A stretch of 64,000 nucleotides of DNA from JAJDFU01 sp964595955 (lineage in GTDB: Bacteria > Bacteroidota > Bacteroidia > Chitinophagales > Saprospiraceae). Under the pieces are notes generated by a model that saw only the letters and a program-made list of their open reading frames with translations, had not been told where the DNA came from and did not search any database. The DNA is taken from NCBI GenBank assembly GCA_964595955.1, contig CAZQSF010000002.1, positions 27,824 to 91,823 of the forward strand, written 5' to 3'. Of the stretch, positions 32,931 to 42,662 are shown piece by piece (position 1 is the stretch's first letter; every line of letters starts with the position of its first letter). The position numbers and the translations under genes were made by a program.

Positions 32931-33944
32931 TTACTCGCAGGGGGTCGGGCTGGTGAGTTCCCGGTACAGATTCAAAATCAAGCGATCGTCCTCGGCCTGA
33001 GCCACTTCGGATCGAGGCGAGAGCAATTGCTCCATCAAATGATGAAATCCCGCTTCTTCGGCCATCAGAATCCGCTGGTTCCAAAGCGAATCGAGTTTCG
33101 AATCGTCCCGGCCGGTTTCGGCACATCGCCTTTCCAGATCCTCGAAAAGTTGAAGGTTTCGGGTGTCGTAATAAATGACCGCGGCCCGATGCCGCGCCGG
33201 ATCGAAGGACAGCCCGGCAGCGGGCATGCGCTGTACGTTCAGGCCTTTTCCCTGTAGCAGTCGGCCGAGCTGATCCAGCGTACCCTGCCGCCGGGCCTGT
33301 GCTTGGGGGGCCTTGTTGTTGGGGTCCAGGGTGTACAGGGCCTCCATCATGCCCTGCTGGGCATTGACGAGGCCGTCGCGCGCGTATTGTCGTTCTTTCT
33401 GCAAGCCCGGGCTCGGGGCTTCTGCCGCCGACTCAAAGGCCAGGCTGTCTGCCAGGGCAAAATAGTGATGGGCAGCCCGGAAATAGGTGTATATACCGGC
33501 AGCGGCCACGCCCCGGCGCTGAGCCGAAAGCTGGCCCATAAGGGTATCCAGGCCAATGAGCTGGCGGTTGCCTTCCAGCAGCAGCCAATCGCCGGTAGTG
33601 GTGTATAGCCTGGCCGGCACCCAATCGCTCGTTTCCCGGCCGGGCCGAAGGCTTCGGTCCAGGCTCTGCAGGTCGCGCACCAGCCTGCGACGGGACTCAC
33701 CGTCTTGCTGAAACCGGTATTTAGTCAAGTAAACCTGCGCTCGCAGGGTACGCGCTTCCAGATCGCCGGGGTTTTCCTTTAATACCTGGTCAATCTGTTT
33801 TAAAGCCTCGTCGAAATTCCGTTCGTCCAGGCTTCCGTAGTAGGCATTCAACGCTTTCTGATAGGATGATTCGAAGCCCGCACGGCGCGGACCGGCACAT
33901 TGCACAAAGAGCAGGCTCAAAAGGAGAAACAGGAGGCGGTTCAT
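32931..33944 (-). CDS. TPR-like lipoprotein of unknown function
   Basis: 337 residues from ATG 33944, giving a lipoprotein signal (LLFVQCAG, Cys about 16). The mature N-terminus is a helical repeat: LNAYYGSLDERNFDEALKQI and KENPGDLEARTLRAQVYL read like TPR units. The central part is helical and Ala/Gln-rich, and it ends TSPTPCE. It lies 25 bp after the next upstream gene and is probably co-transcribed. No enzymatic motif; a scaffold role at the envelope is the most one can say. Confidence 0.7.
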   Translation of the reverse strand: MNRLLFLLLSLLFVQCAGPRRAGFESSYQKALNAYYGSLDERNFDEALKQIDQVLKENPGDLEARTLRAQVYLTKYRFQQDGESRRRLVRDLQSLDRSLRPGRETSDWVPARLYTTTGDWLLLEGNRQLIGLDTLMGQLSAQRRGVAAAGIYTYFRAAHHYFALADSLAFESAAEAPSPGLQKERQYARDGLVNAQQGMMEALYTLDPNNKAPQAQARRQGTLDQLGRLLQGKGLNVQRMPAAGLSFDPARHRAAVIYYDTRNLQLFEDLERRCAETGRDDSKLDSLWNQRILMAEEAGFHHLMEQLLSPRSEVAQAEDDRLILNLYRELTSPTPCE

Positions 33945-33969
33945 AAGCTGAATTTTGATGCGCACGGGC

Positions 33970-34872
33970 TTATACAGCACTGGCAATGCGCTCTTTCATG
34001 GTGTTGATCTCTTCCAGGCGCTTGTCGATCTGCTGGATCGTTTTGCTGGGCTGGGACCGCCCTTCCAGGTCCTCGCCTTCCAGTTCTTCTCTTTTTGCCA
34101 GCAGATCTTCGATCTCCGCGTCCAGGGCCTCTTCGCGTTTTTGTACCACAAAGGACAAGGCCTCCGAAGTGGCACTCGAATCGCCCATGAGTTCACCGAA
34201 AATGAACCCGCTGAGTTCCTCACTCATGGCGGTGAGGGCTTCCTCCTGCTCCGGACTCAAGTCCAGGTGATAATGTTTGATGGCCTCGTGTGCATAAGCC
34301 GGCAAAAGTTCCTTGAGCTTGGGAATGGACACCTCCTCGTTTTGAAGCAGAATTTTTAGCTCCCGGAGCATATGGCCAAACTGGGGGTTGCCGGGGTCGA
34401 GCCACTTGCCGAACAGATCGTCCAGGACGGGGTTATCGTCGAACTTCAGATCCAGGTAGACCTCCGGAATGACCTCCACGGCCAGTCGCAGGATTTCGGC
34501 CGCCTCTGCCCACTGCGGGTGCGATTCGTCGCTATAGATCTTGAGTTCGGGCTGGAGTTGCTCGTGCGCAATGGGATAAATGCGCTTTAGGTCGCGCCGA
34601 ATGAAAGGATCCATTTTCATCCGGTCGGGTTCAACCCGTACCGGCAAGCGAAAAATACCTTCGGCCCGCACGGCGGCATCCATGAGCCGCTGGGCCTCTT
34701 CCTTTCGCTCGCGCACCTGTTGCCCCAACTTGATAAAGCGAAAGACCATGCCTATCCCGAAAGATAAAGCGGTCACCAACGGATTGGCGATATTGGCTAC
34801 GGCAAAGATCGGCTTGAGCGTTCGGGTCATGCCCGACTCCAGGTTTTGCAATCGTTCCAGGGTAACTGCCAT
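33970..34872 (-). CDS. Helical protein with C-terminal coiled coil, function unknown
   Basis: 300 residues. A weakly hydrophobic N-terminal stretch (IANPLVTALSFGIGMVFRFI, about 27-46) could be one membrane helix. The rest is almost all helical: VRERKEEAQRLMDAAVRAE, a middle region with KIYSDESHPQW, and a coiled coil from about 240 (VQKREEALDAEIEDLLAKRE) to the end. No recognised family. First gene of a leftward pair with the TPR-like lipoprotein, divergent from the lectin gene. Confidence 0.65.
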   Translation of the reverse strand: MAVTLERLQNLESGMTRTLKPIFAVANIANPLVTALSFGIGMVFRFIKLGQQVRERKEEAQRLMDAAVRAEGIFRLPVRVEPDRMKMDPFIRRDLKRIYPIAHEQLQPELKIYSDESHPQWAEAAEILRLAVEVIPEVYLDLKFDDNPVLDDLFGKWLDPGNPQFGHMLRELKILLQNEEVSIPKLKELLPAYAHEAIKHYHLDLSPEQEEALTAMSEELSGFIFGELMGDSSATSEALSFVVQKREEALDAEIEDLLAKREELEGEDLEGRSQPSKTIQQIDKRLEEINTMKERIASAV

Positions 34873-35109
34873 AAGATATTATTTTCCGCTTCGCGAACGG
34901 CATCGGTGCGAAGCACATCGGAGGGAGGTATTCAGGATATTTCTTCGAATAATAAGAAAAAAGATTGATTCCGAGAGAAGACTGCTCGAAGCCGAAGCAT
35001 GAGAAACCGGTCCGTTTTTCCGAAGATTTTGTATGTTAGAAAACCGGATTTGCTTAAACCCCAGTCGGGCGCCATGCAACGGGCGCTCCTTTTCGATCGG
35101 TTACACCCT

Positions 35110-38100
35110 ATGAGAAACCTTACTTTTCTTTTTTGGCTAAGTCTTGCCTGCATTGGAAAAGCCCTCGCTCAAATTCCCTGCAATGGGGAGTTCATCACTT
35201 CCGGAAGCGCAAGCAATCAGGGCAGTTGTATTCAAATGACTCCCAACGCAAACAACCAAAACGGCTGCGCCTGGCTGAACAGTACAGTCGACTTCAGCGA
35301 ACCCCTTTCCCATACCATGACCGTCAACTTCGGCGACAATGATGTCAATGGCGCCGACGGGATATGCCTGGTCTACCAGACCGGAGGCCCTGCTGCCTGC
35401 GGGGGTACGGGGGCAGGCATTGGCGCAGCCGGTATCCCCAACTCCTTTATCGTCGAGTTCGACACCTGGGATAACGGACCGGCCCAGGCGGATATCCCCG
35501 AAGATCACTGTGCAGTCGCCCTGAACGGCGACCTGACCAACCAAATTAATGGCCCGGTAGCCCTGGGAAATATCGAAGACGGGGCTGATCACACCATCAC
35601 ATTTACCTGGGACCCCGCCACGAATGCGTACACCGTTCTGTTTGACGGGGTGCTGGTGCTCAGTGGCACCTACGATATCGTCAACCTGGTTTTCGGCGGC
35701 AACCCCAATGCCTACTGGGGGTATACGTCGGCCACTGGCGCAGCCTCGAATCTGCACCTGGTATGTCCGGTTTTGCCCCCGCCCATTCCCGTCAACGCCG
35801 GCCCGAACCTGACGGTACCCTGCGCCGATGGCCTGCTGACCCTCAATGCAGCCGGAACGGCACAAGGCCCCAACTACATCTATCAATGGTCTTCGCCCGA
35901 TGGCGGAAGTATCATCGCAGGGGGCACCACGCTTACGCCTACCGTTATGGGCCCGGGAACTTACGTGCTTACCCTTACCGACCTCAACGGCGGTTGCGAA
36001 GAGACGGACGAGGTCTTCGTTTCCATTGATCCGCTCGTGGTCAGTATTGACGCTCCGATCTTTGCGCCCTGCGCCGGAGCAGCTGTCACACTGGACGGTT
36101 CTGCCTCTTCCTCCGGCCCTTTTGTCAGCTATCTTTGGACCAGTCCGGACGGCGAAGTGCTGGGAAATGCGACGGCGCCCATTGTCGGTGCCTCAGACCC
36201 CGGCACTTATACCCTGACGGTTACCTACGACGACGGAACGACCCTCTGCACGGCCGAAGCTTCCATCTTGCTTCAACCCGACCCCAATACGGCCTTCGCC
36301 CAGGCCCAGGGCGACACCCTTACTTGTGATCAACTTCAAGTAGAATTGAACAGTGCCGGTTCCTCGATCGGTCCTGAGTTCGACTACCTCTGGACGACAC
36401 CTGACGGCCTGATCCTGAGTGGGGAGAACAGCCTGAGCCCGACGGTCGGTGGCGCCGGAAATTATACCCTTACCGTTACCAATAGCCTGAACGGATGCAC
36501 AGACGAGGTAACGGTGGAAGTGTTTGCAGACACCCTTTCGCCGGCGATCCAAATTGAAGAGCCGAATGCGCTGGATTGCAGTTCGTCCGTCGTAACCCTG
36601 GATGCTTCGGCAACTCTCCAGAATGTAGATCTCGTCTTTCAATGGGAAACCCTGGATGGAAATTTCCTGTCCGGAGCCGATAGCTCCATCGCCCTGGTAA
36701 ATTCGCCCGGGGTCTACATTCTCCTGGCCACCAATCCGGTCAATGCCTGTGCAGACACGCAACAGGTTGAGGTGGTTGCCGGTCCGGATGCCCCCCTGGT
36801 AAACCTGGCCCCGCCCGATACGCTTACCTGCCTTCAGCCGGAGGTCCTATTAGATGCCAGCGCCTCAGAGCAGCGGCCCGAATTGGCCTTCCAATGGAGC
36901 AGCCCGGACGGGCAAATCATCGGGCCTGACTCGCTTCTAAACGCCCTGGCTGCTTCCGGCGGCACCTACGTATTTACCAGCTTAGATACGCTTTTGGGGT
37001 GTACCACCCGGGATACGGTCGTCGTGCTGTCGGACAACCTTCCTCCCACGGCCGATGCCGGAAGCGGCGCTACGCTGCTTTGTTCGGACAGCACGGCCTT
37101 GCTCGACGGAACCAACTCCAGCACGGGACCCGATCTCCAATATTTCTGGACGACTCCCAACGGAACTCTTGCCGGCCCGGCGGATAGCATCCAATCCCTG
37201 GCTTCCGCAGCCGGACTCTACGTACTGGAGGTCACTAATCCGGGCAATGGATGTACGGCACAAGACAGTGTGACCATTCTGAGCGATGCGAATGCTCCGG
37301 TAGTGGCTATCGCATTGCCCGACACGCTGACCTGTGATCGAACGCAAATCAGCCTCGACGGCAGCGCCTCTTCCCAGGGCAGCGACCTAAGCATTCTTTG
37401 GACTACTGCCGACGGCAACTTCACGGGCAACCCCCAGGGTTTGCAAACGGATGTAGACCAACCGGGCACTTACACCCTGACCCTTGTAGATACCACCAAT
37501 GCTTGCCAGGGAACGGCCTCGGTGACCGTCGCCCAGGATATCGAACCGCCCGTGGCTCTTATCGCGCTGCCGGACACCTTGAATTGTGCGCTTCAAAGTC
37601 TCGCGCTCGACGGAACGGGCTCGAGTTCGGGAGCCGGCATCAGCTACCTTTGGCAAACTACCGACGGGCAAATTTCGGGCGGGGCAGACTCACCCAGCCC
37701 GACGGTAGATGCGCCAGGCACCTATGAATTGACCGTCACCGATCAGCGCAATGGGTGCACACAGGTCGCTTCGATCGAGCTTTTTCAGGACACCCTTTCT
37801 CCGGAGGCGGTTTTGCTCGAGCCCGAACCTTTATCCTGCCTTGCCACTGAAGTAGAGATCACGGCGGTTTTGCCCCCTTCCGGTAGTTTTCAATCGGAGT
37901 GGACCACTGCCGACGGACTCCTCCTGGCCGGCAGCCAGACCCCAAACGCACTGGCCGCTGCCCCGGGCACCTATCAGTTTGTACTGACGGACCTAGAAAA
38001 CCAGTGTACAGACACTGCTTCTCTTAATGTGGTACAGGACACCTTGCCGCCAGTAGTGGCCATAGCCCAGCCGGATACGCTAACCTGCACCCGGGATAGC

Positions 38101-39828
38101 CTCTTACTCGACGGGAGTAATTCCAGCTCAGGCACGGATTTCAGCTACAACTGGAGTACAACCGACGGCCAATTGTTGGGTGGAGTCGATCAGGTTCTGG
38201 CCCTTGCCGGCCTCCCAGGCACCTATACCCTCACGATTTGGGACTCGTCCAACGGATGCCGGGATTCGGCCTCCGTCACGGTGTTTCAGAATGTAGAGCT
38301 TCCCACAGTACGGATCGCTTCGCCCGATACCTTGACTTGTACCCGAACGGTCGTTTCGCTGGACGGCAGCAACTCGGACCAGGGTCCCGGTCTGCAGTAT
38401 ACCTGGACCACCCCTAACGGAACCCTCGCGGGAGATTCCAGTCAGATTCAGGTAAATGCAACGGCTGCCGGCCTTTATAATCTGGAAGTCAGCAATGTAG
38501 ATAACGGATGTACAGCATCCGAGACCGTACGTGTATTTGAAGACGTCGAGCCCCCCGGGTTTTCCATCCAGCCGGCCGATCCGCTGACCTGCCAACGCGA
38601 TTCCGTACGCCTTTCCGCTTCCCTGGCGGGTAGCCCCGGGCCTGTCGAAGTTCTGTGGAGCGGCCCGGACGACGGGATTGTCCAGGGAGGCAACAGCCTG
38701 ACACCCGACGTAACCCGAGCCGGGGTGTATACCCTGGAGGTGACAAACTTGAATAACGGTTGTTCAGCCATCCAAAGCCTGAATGTTCCGATAGATACCA
38801 TATCGCCCATTGCAGCTGCCGGATCCGATTTCCTGCTTCCGTGCTGGGAGGAGCTACAGCGCCTGGACGGCAGCGGCTCGTCCTCAGGGCCTACGATGGC
38901 CTATACCTGGCGCACGACCGATGGCGTTCTCCTGGACGGTCTGCAGTCGATCGAGCCCGGTATTGGAAGTACGGGCACCTATATTCTGGAGGTTCGAGAT
39001 ACCGAAAACGGTTGCACATCCGAAGACAGCGTTCGAGTGAGCCAGGATCTGCCGCAAATGACCGTGAGCAGCCGGCAACCCCTGTGCCCGGGCGAAGCCG
39101 GCCAGGTCCGGATCGATTCGATAAACGGCGGCCTGGGGCCTTATCTGGTTTCCGTTGACGGGGGCCAGACTTTTCTGTCCGAAACCTTTTTCACCCAACT
39201 CATGCCGCAAACCTACGAGGTGATTGTTCAGGATATCAACGGCTGTACCGATGAGGAGAGGGTGCAAATCGTGGAGCCCCCGCCCTTGTCCGTTGCCGCC
39301 CTGGATTCCGAACCGGAAATCCGCCTTGGCGAGGCCCACCAGATCCGGCTGGTGGCCAATACCGAGCTGGACTCCTTGCTGTTTGATTGGAGCGATGCCC
39401 CCGGCCTGAGTTGCTACACCTGTCCCGAACCCCTTGCAACTCCACTGGAAAGTACGCGCTACACCTTGGAAATAACCAGCAACGGAGGATGCAGAGACCA
39501 ACTGGAGGTCCGGGTCATTGTCGACCGGAGGGCTCCGGTTTATCTGCCCAACGCCTTTTCGCCCAATGCCGATGGTCGAAATGATTTCTTCTTTCCGCAG
39601 ACCCGGCCGGGCGCACTGGTCCAGATCACTTATATGCGCATTTTTAGCCGATGGGGTGAGCCCGTCTTTGAGAACCGCAACTTCCAGCCCAACGCCGCAG
39701 AGGAAGGATGGGACGGCCGGTTTAGGGGCAAGCCCCTCAATACCGGCGTTTACGCCTATCTGCTCGAAGTGGAGCTGATTGATGGAAGCCGAAAGTTATT
39801 GAGCGGCGACCTTACGTTGTTGCGGTAG
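35110..39828 (+). CDS. Giant secreted lectin / Ig-repeat surface protein with type IX secretion domain
   Basis: 1572 residues from ATG 35110, the only start that gives a signal peptide (MRNLTFLFWLSLACIG, cut near ALAQ). Order: an L-type lectin domain of about 200 residues (FDTWDNG, EDHCAVALNGD); 13 tandem 84-residue PKD/Ig-like modules; one SprB-type repeat (about 1314-1392); another beta module; and a gliding-motility C-terminal domain beginning NAFSPNADGRNDFF, the sorting signal used by the type IX secretion system. It should be exported and anchored at the cell surface, where it may bind glycans or act in adhesion. Length is large but usual for Bacteroidota adhesins. No promoter box is convincing upstream. 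Confidence 0.93.
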   Translation: MRNLTFLFWLSLACIGKALAQIPCNGEFITSGSASNQGSCIQMTPNANNQNGCAWLNSTVDFSEPLSHTMTVNFGDNDVNGADGICLVYQTGGPAACGGTGAGIGAAGIPNSFIVEFDTWDNGPAQADIPEDHCAVALNGDLTNQINGPVALGNIEDGADHTITFTWDPATNAYTVLFDGVLVLSGTYDIVNLVFGGNPNAYWGYTSATGAASNLHLVCPVLPPPIPVNAGPNLTVPCADGLLTLNAAGTAQGPNYIYQWSSPDGGSIIAGGTTLTPTVMGPGTYVLTLTDLNGGCEETDEVFVSIDPLVVSIDAPIFAPCAGAAVTLDGSASSSGPFVSYLWTSPDGEVLGNATAPIVGASDPGTYTLTVTYDDGTTLCTAEASILLQPDPNTAFAQAQGDTLTCDQLQVELNSAGSSIGPEFDYLWTTPDGLILSGENSLSPTVGGAGNYTLTVTNSLNGCTDEVTVEVFADTLSPAIQIEEPNALDCSSSVVTLDASATLQNVDLVFQWETLDGNFLSGADSSIALVNSPGVYILLATNPVNACADTQQVEVVAGPDAPLVNLAPPDTLTCLQPEVLLDASASEQRPELAFQWSSPDGQIIGPDSLLNALAASGGTYVFTSLDTLLGCTTRDTVVVLSDNLPPTADAGSGATLLCSDSTALLDGTNSSTGPDLQYFWTTPNGTLAGPADSIQSLASAAGLYVLEVTNPGNGCTAQDSVTILSDANAPVVAIALPDTLTCDRTQISLDGSASSQGSDLSILWTTADGNFTGNPQGLQTDVDQPGTYTLTLVDTTNACQGTASVTVAQDIEPPVALIALPDTLNCALQSLALDGTGSSSGAGISYLWQTTDGQISGGADSPSPTVDAPGTYELTVTDQRNGCTQVASIELFQDTLSPEAVLLEPEPLSCLATEVEITAVLPPSGSFQSEWTTADGLLLAGSQTPNALAAAPGTYQFVLTDLENQCTDTASLNVVQDTLPPVVAIAQPDTLTCTRDSLLLDGSNSSSGTDFSYNWSTTDGQLLGGVDQVLALAGLPGTYTLTIWDSSNGCRDSASVTVFQNVELPTVRIASPDTLTCTRTVVSLDGSNSDQGPGLQYTWTTPNGTLAGDSSQIQVNATAAGLYNLEVSNVDNGCTASETVRVFEDVEPPGFSIQPADPLTCQRDSVRLSASLAGSPGPVEVLWSGPDDGIVQGGNSLTPDVTRAGVYTLEVTNLNNGCSAIQSLNVPIDTISPIAAAGSDFLLPCWEELQRLDGSGSSSGPTMAYTWRTTDGVLLDGLQSIEPGIGSTGTYILEVRDTENGCTSEDSVRVSQDLPQMTVSSRQPLCPGEAGQVRIDSINGGLGPYLVSVDGGQTFLSETFFTQLMPQTYEVIVQDINGCTDEERVQIVEPPPLSVAALDSEPEIRLGEAHQIRLVANTELDSLLFDWSDAPGLSCYTCPEPLATPLESTRYTLEITSNGGCRDQLEVRVIVDRRAPVYLPNAFSPNADGRNDFFFPQTRPGALVQITYMRIFSRWGEPVFENRNFQPNAAEEGWDGRFRGKPLNTGVYAYLLEVELIDGSRKLLSGDLTLLR
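35782..39048 (+). repeat. Thirteen tandem 84-residue Ig/PKD-like modules, each with two cysteines
   Basis: Period about 251 bp. The consensus runs PDTLTC near the start, LDGSxSSxG, then YxWTTxDG, then GTYxLTVTD and NGC before a final VxVxxD. Nearly every unit has the LTC and NGC cysteines, likely an intra-module disulfide. Units differ clearly at DNA level, so duplication is old. Confidence 0.9.
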
Positions 39829-39993
39829 TTTTGACCCTTTGTGCGACCTTGAAGGCCATACATCCTATTCTCGGCTAAACCGCGACTGCCATTCCAGGAA
39901 ATTACACTAATTCAAGGATGAAATGTCCTATTCGTTAGCGGCATTTTTCCCTTGAAACGGCATTATTTTTTAGCGATATAAATCAAGCCTAAA

Positions 39994-40030
39994 ACAGAGA
40001 GGCGAACGAAATGACCGTTAGCCTCTGTGT
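39994..40030. terminator. Strong stem-loop downstream of the glycan operon and lectin gene
   Basis: ACAgAGAGGC pairs with GCCTCTgTGT (one mismatch) over an inner AACG/CGTT helix. In minus-strand reading TTTTAGG follows. It could stop read-through from the leftward glycan operon, or the rightward lectin transcript. The 39829-40123 gap holds nothing else I can identify. Confidence 0.4.
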
Positions 40031-40123
40031 TCAAGCATAACGGGGAAGCCTGAAGGGTCATCGACACCGGGTGAACTCTATCTGGTGGTCATTGTTTAAG
40101 GCGAAGATCAAACAGGAATGCTC

Positions 40124-40300
40124 ATGTTCGGACTGTTCAAAAAAGACCCGGTAAAAAAGCTGGAGAAAGAATACGAAAAGCTGCTGGAAGAAGCGATGAA
40201 GCTTCAGCGGGGAGGCGATATTAAAGGCTATGCCGCTAAAATGGCCGAGGCCGAAGCGGTGCAGCAAAAGATCGCAGAATTGGAAAAGGGAAAGGAGTAA
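40124..40300 (+). CDS. Lacal_2735-family small protein
   Basis: 58 residues from ATG 40124: MFGLFKKDPVKKLEKEYEKL then a charged helical tail ending LEKGKE. This length, the FGLFKK start and an all-helical, Glu/Lys-rich body match the small Lacal_2735 family of Bacteroidota, whose function is unknown. Convergent with the glycan operon. Confidence 0.8.
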   Translation: MFGLFKKDPVKKLEKEYEKLLEEAMKLQRGGDIKGYAAKMAEAEAVQQKIAELEKGKE

Positions 40301-40347
40301 GGCTACCGGGGATAGAGCAAGCATGGCGAGCTCCGCCCCCGGAAGCC
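40301..40347. terminator. Convergent terminator between the small protein gene and the glycan operon
   Basis: GGCTaCCGGGG (40301-40311) pairs with CCCCGGaAGCC (40337-40347), 10 of 11 positions, with a 25-nt loop. It fills the gap between the two facing stop codons. The T tract is weak on both strands. Confidence 0.55.
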
Positions 40348-40357
40348 ATTTACCATA

Positions 40358-42274
40358 TCAAGAGGCAGCACCTTGTTTTTGACGGTCGAGCGCTGCAAAT
40401 TCAGAATTCTTACTGGCGAACTCCGGGACCATCTCTTTCATGACGCTCACCAGGATATCGCTGGGAACACTTTCCGAAACGCCTGCGACGAGGCCATCGA
40501 TCCGGGGTCTTACCTCTTCATACGAGCAGGTACGCACCTTGGCTTTCATGATCTTGGGATGGTGGGTTGGAATGATGCCCTCCTGTTTATCCAGCAATTC
40601 TTCGTATAGCTTTTCGCCCGGACGCAGCCCCGTAAAGACTATGTCGATATCCTTTCCAGGAGTCAGGCCGGCCAGCAGGATCATTTTTCGCGCCAGATTG
40701 ACGATGCGCACCGGTTCACCCATATCGAAAACGAAAATTTCACCCCCATTCCCCATAGCACCGGCTTCCAGTACCAGTTGGCAGGCCTCTGGAATCGTCA
40801 TAAAAAAACGGGTCACTTCCGGATGAGTAACCGTCACAGGACGGCGATTTTCGATCTGTTCCTTGAAAATGGGGATTACCGATCCGTTGGACCCCAACAC
40901 ATTGCCGAAGCGCGTGGTGATAAACTGGGTGAAGTTACCTGCCCGGAAATTCAGAGCTTGTACATAAATCTCCGCTATTCGCTTGCTCGCCCCCATGATA
41001 TTGGCGGGATTGACCACTTTGTCCGTGGAAATCATGACGAACTTATCCACGCCGAACTTGACGGATAGATCAGCTACATTCTTGGTGCCGAGTACGTTCA
41101 CTTTTACCGCCTCATCCGGGAAGCGCTCCATCATGGGAACATGCTTGTAGGCGGCAGCATGAAACACGTAATCGGGACGGTATTCCTGAAAGATGCGATA
41201 GAGCTTATCCCAGTCTCGAACATCCCCCATAACCCCCTGAAAGATGCCATTGGATACTTCGTCCTTCAAAGACAACATCATTTCAGCCAGCGGAGTCTCG
41301 GCCTGGTCCAGGCCGATCACCGTGCGCGGTTGGTATTTGAGAAGTTGGCGAACGATTTCACTTCCTATGGAGCCGGCACAGCCCGTAACCATCACCACCT
41401 TATTGGTGACTGATTCGGCGATTTTTACTTCGTCCAGTTTAATCGGTTCCCGATCCAGGAGATCTTCCGTGTTGATCTTTTTGAGTTGCCCCACATTGAG
41501 GTTGCCGTTGATCCAGGAGGTCACCGGAGGCAACTTCAGCACCTTCACCTGATTGGCCAGGCAGGCATCAATGAACTCCAAACGCCTTTTTTCCGGAAGG
41601 CCGTTGATACCAATGATGGCCACCTTGATCTTATTCTTGCGAATGACTTCATCGAAGTCTTTCCGCGGATCATATACCCGTATGCCATTCAGAGCTTTGC
41701 GGGTCATCTTGGGATCGTCGTCAAAAAAGGCGACCACCTTGTATTTGTGTGAGGTGTTGTGCTGCAGCACGCTGTAAACCAGCGACCCCAACTCTCCGGC
41801 TCCGAAAATGGCTGTGTTTTGCCGCTTGCACTCGCGCTGCTTGAAAAAGTCGTACATGTAGCGCAGAGCAATACGCAAGCCGACAGTGGGAAGCAACACC
41901 TGAAAGAAATCCACGAGCACGACGGCCATGGGGTTGTCGACTTTCCAGAGGTCGGGCATCACTAAGATGAGGAGGGTAAACAAAAGGGAAGACAGCGTCA
42001 CCCCGAAGAAAGCGTTCTTGTAGTCTTTTTCGCCCACATAGCGAATGACGATGGAGTACGTTCGCAATATGCGGTAAACCAGCAGCCGCAAGCCGAGAAA
42101 AAGCAGAGTAGCCGATGAAAAGAACAGAGACGTGCTTTCCAGGTCGAAATTATGAGTGACCAAAATGGCCACGTAGAGCGACAGCACAGCGAAGAACATG
42201 TCCCAACCAAGCACCAGGATTTTGGAACTGTACGCAGGCAGAACGGATGATTTCTTGGGTAAATTTACTTTCAT
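40358..42274 (-). CDS. Membrane UDP-sugar 4,6-dehydratase (WbpM/PglF/CapD type)
   Basis: 638 residues. Four N-terminal transmembrane helices (about 20-140), a first Rossmann-like domain (AIFGAGELGSLVYSVL at 155-170), and the catalytic SDR domain: NAD loop TGCAGSIG at 297-304, and STDK (416-419) with VNPANIMGASK, whose Met427 and Lys431 replace the usual Tyr-x3-Lys, as in WbpM and FlaA1. Such enzymes convert UDP-GlcNAc to the 4-keto-6-deoxy sugar, the precursor of bacillosamine or QuiNAc-type residues. Last gene of the glycan transcript, with the aminotransferase upstream. Family members are normally this long. Confidence 0.93.
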   Translation of the reverse strand: MKVNLPKKSSVLPAYSSKILVLGWDMFFAVLSLYVAILVTHNFDLESTSLFFSSATLLFLGLRLLVYRILRTYSIVIRYVGEKDYKNAFFGVTLSSLLFTLLILVMPDLWKVDNPMAVVLVDFFQVLLPTVGLRIALRYMYDFFKQRECKRQNTAIFGAGELGSLVYSVLQHNTSHKYKVVAFFDDDPKMTRKALNGIRVYDPRKDFDEVIRKNKIKVAIIGINGLPEKRRLEFIDACLANQVKVLKLPPVTSWINGNLNVGQLKKINTEDLLDREPIKLDEVKIAESVTNKVVMVTGCAGSIGSEIVRQLLKYQPRTVIGLDQAETPLAEMMLSLKDEVSNGIFQGVMGDVRDWDKLYRIFQEYRPDYVFHAAAYKHVPMMERFPDEAVKVNVLGTKNVADLSVKFGVDKFVMISTDKVVNPANIMGASKRIAEIYVQALNFRAGNFTQFITTRFGNVLGSNGSVIPIFKEQIENRRPVTVTHPEVTRFFMTIPEACQLVLEAGAMGNGGEIFVFDMGEPVRIVNLARKMILLAGLTPGKDIDIVFTGLRPGEKLYEELLDKQEGIIPTHHPKIMKAKVRTCSYEEVRPRIDGLVAGVSESVPSDILVSVMKEMVPEFASKNSEFAALDRQKQGAAS

Positions 42275-42662
42275 GGGAATAATTTGTTAGTACACAACCA
42301 ATCCTTCATCCCTATCCAATGGAAAGGGCGAAGCAGACAATATCTTTCAGACCACTACAGATTCATGTAATGGACCGTACTACGAAAATCGGCTTGGGAT
42401 GGATGTTGTGATAGCTTCTCGGGCGAGAGGATTGGGGGGTATTCGACTACGAAAGCAAGAATTTGCCCCTCTGCCAATCTAAAGATAGGTTATAATCCGT
42501 TGCGACACAAGTATTCGCGAAATTTGAGCAGACAGGGGAACAGGAGATCAAAAGGCGGGATATAAACTGAGAGGACAACAACCTGTTTTCTTGCTTTTTT
42601 TGCATAAAAAATTAACAAATACTTTATAGCCGCTCCAAATAATAGGCCGGACTGCATGAGGC
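42275..42662. other. Gene-free 388-bp leader upstream of the dehydratase
   Basis: Holds a good promoter (42480-42511), a leader of about 200 nt, and an 8-bp stem (42641-42648 with 42660-42667) overlapping the GT39 gene stop, with no strong T tract. No ORF with coding character. The dehydratase can therefore be transcribed apart from the rest of the locus. Confidence 0.5.
42480..42511 (-). promoter_or_regulatory. Candidate promoter for the dehydratase gene
   Basis: Minus strand: CTTG (42511-42508) then 20 nt, then TATCTTTA (42487-42480), one mismatch from TAnnTTTG. The transcript would begin near 42473, leaving a 200-nt leader. Confidence 0.5.

Noticed and set aside
35782..39048. Regular repeats that could look like a CRISPR or minisatellite array
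   Set aside because: The period is about 251 bp, codon-phased, and diverged at DNA level; it is a protein repeat.
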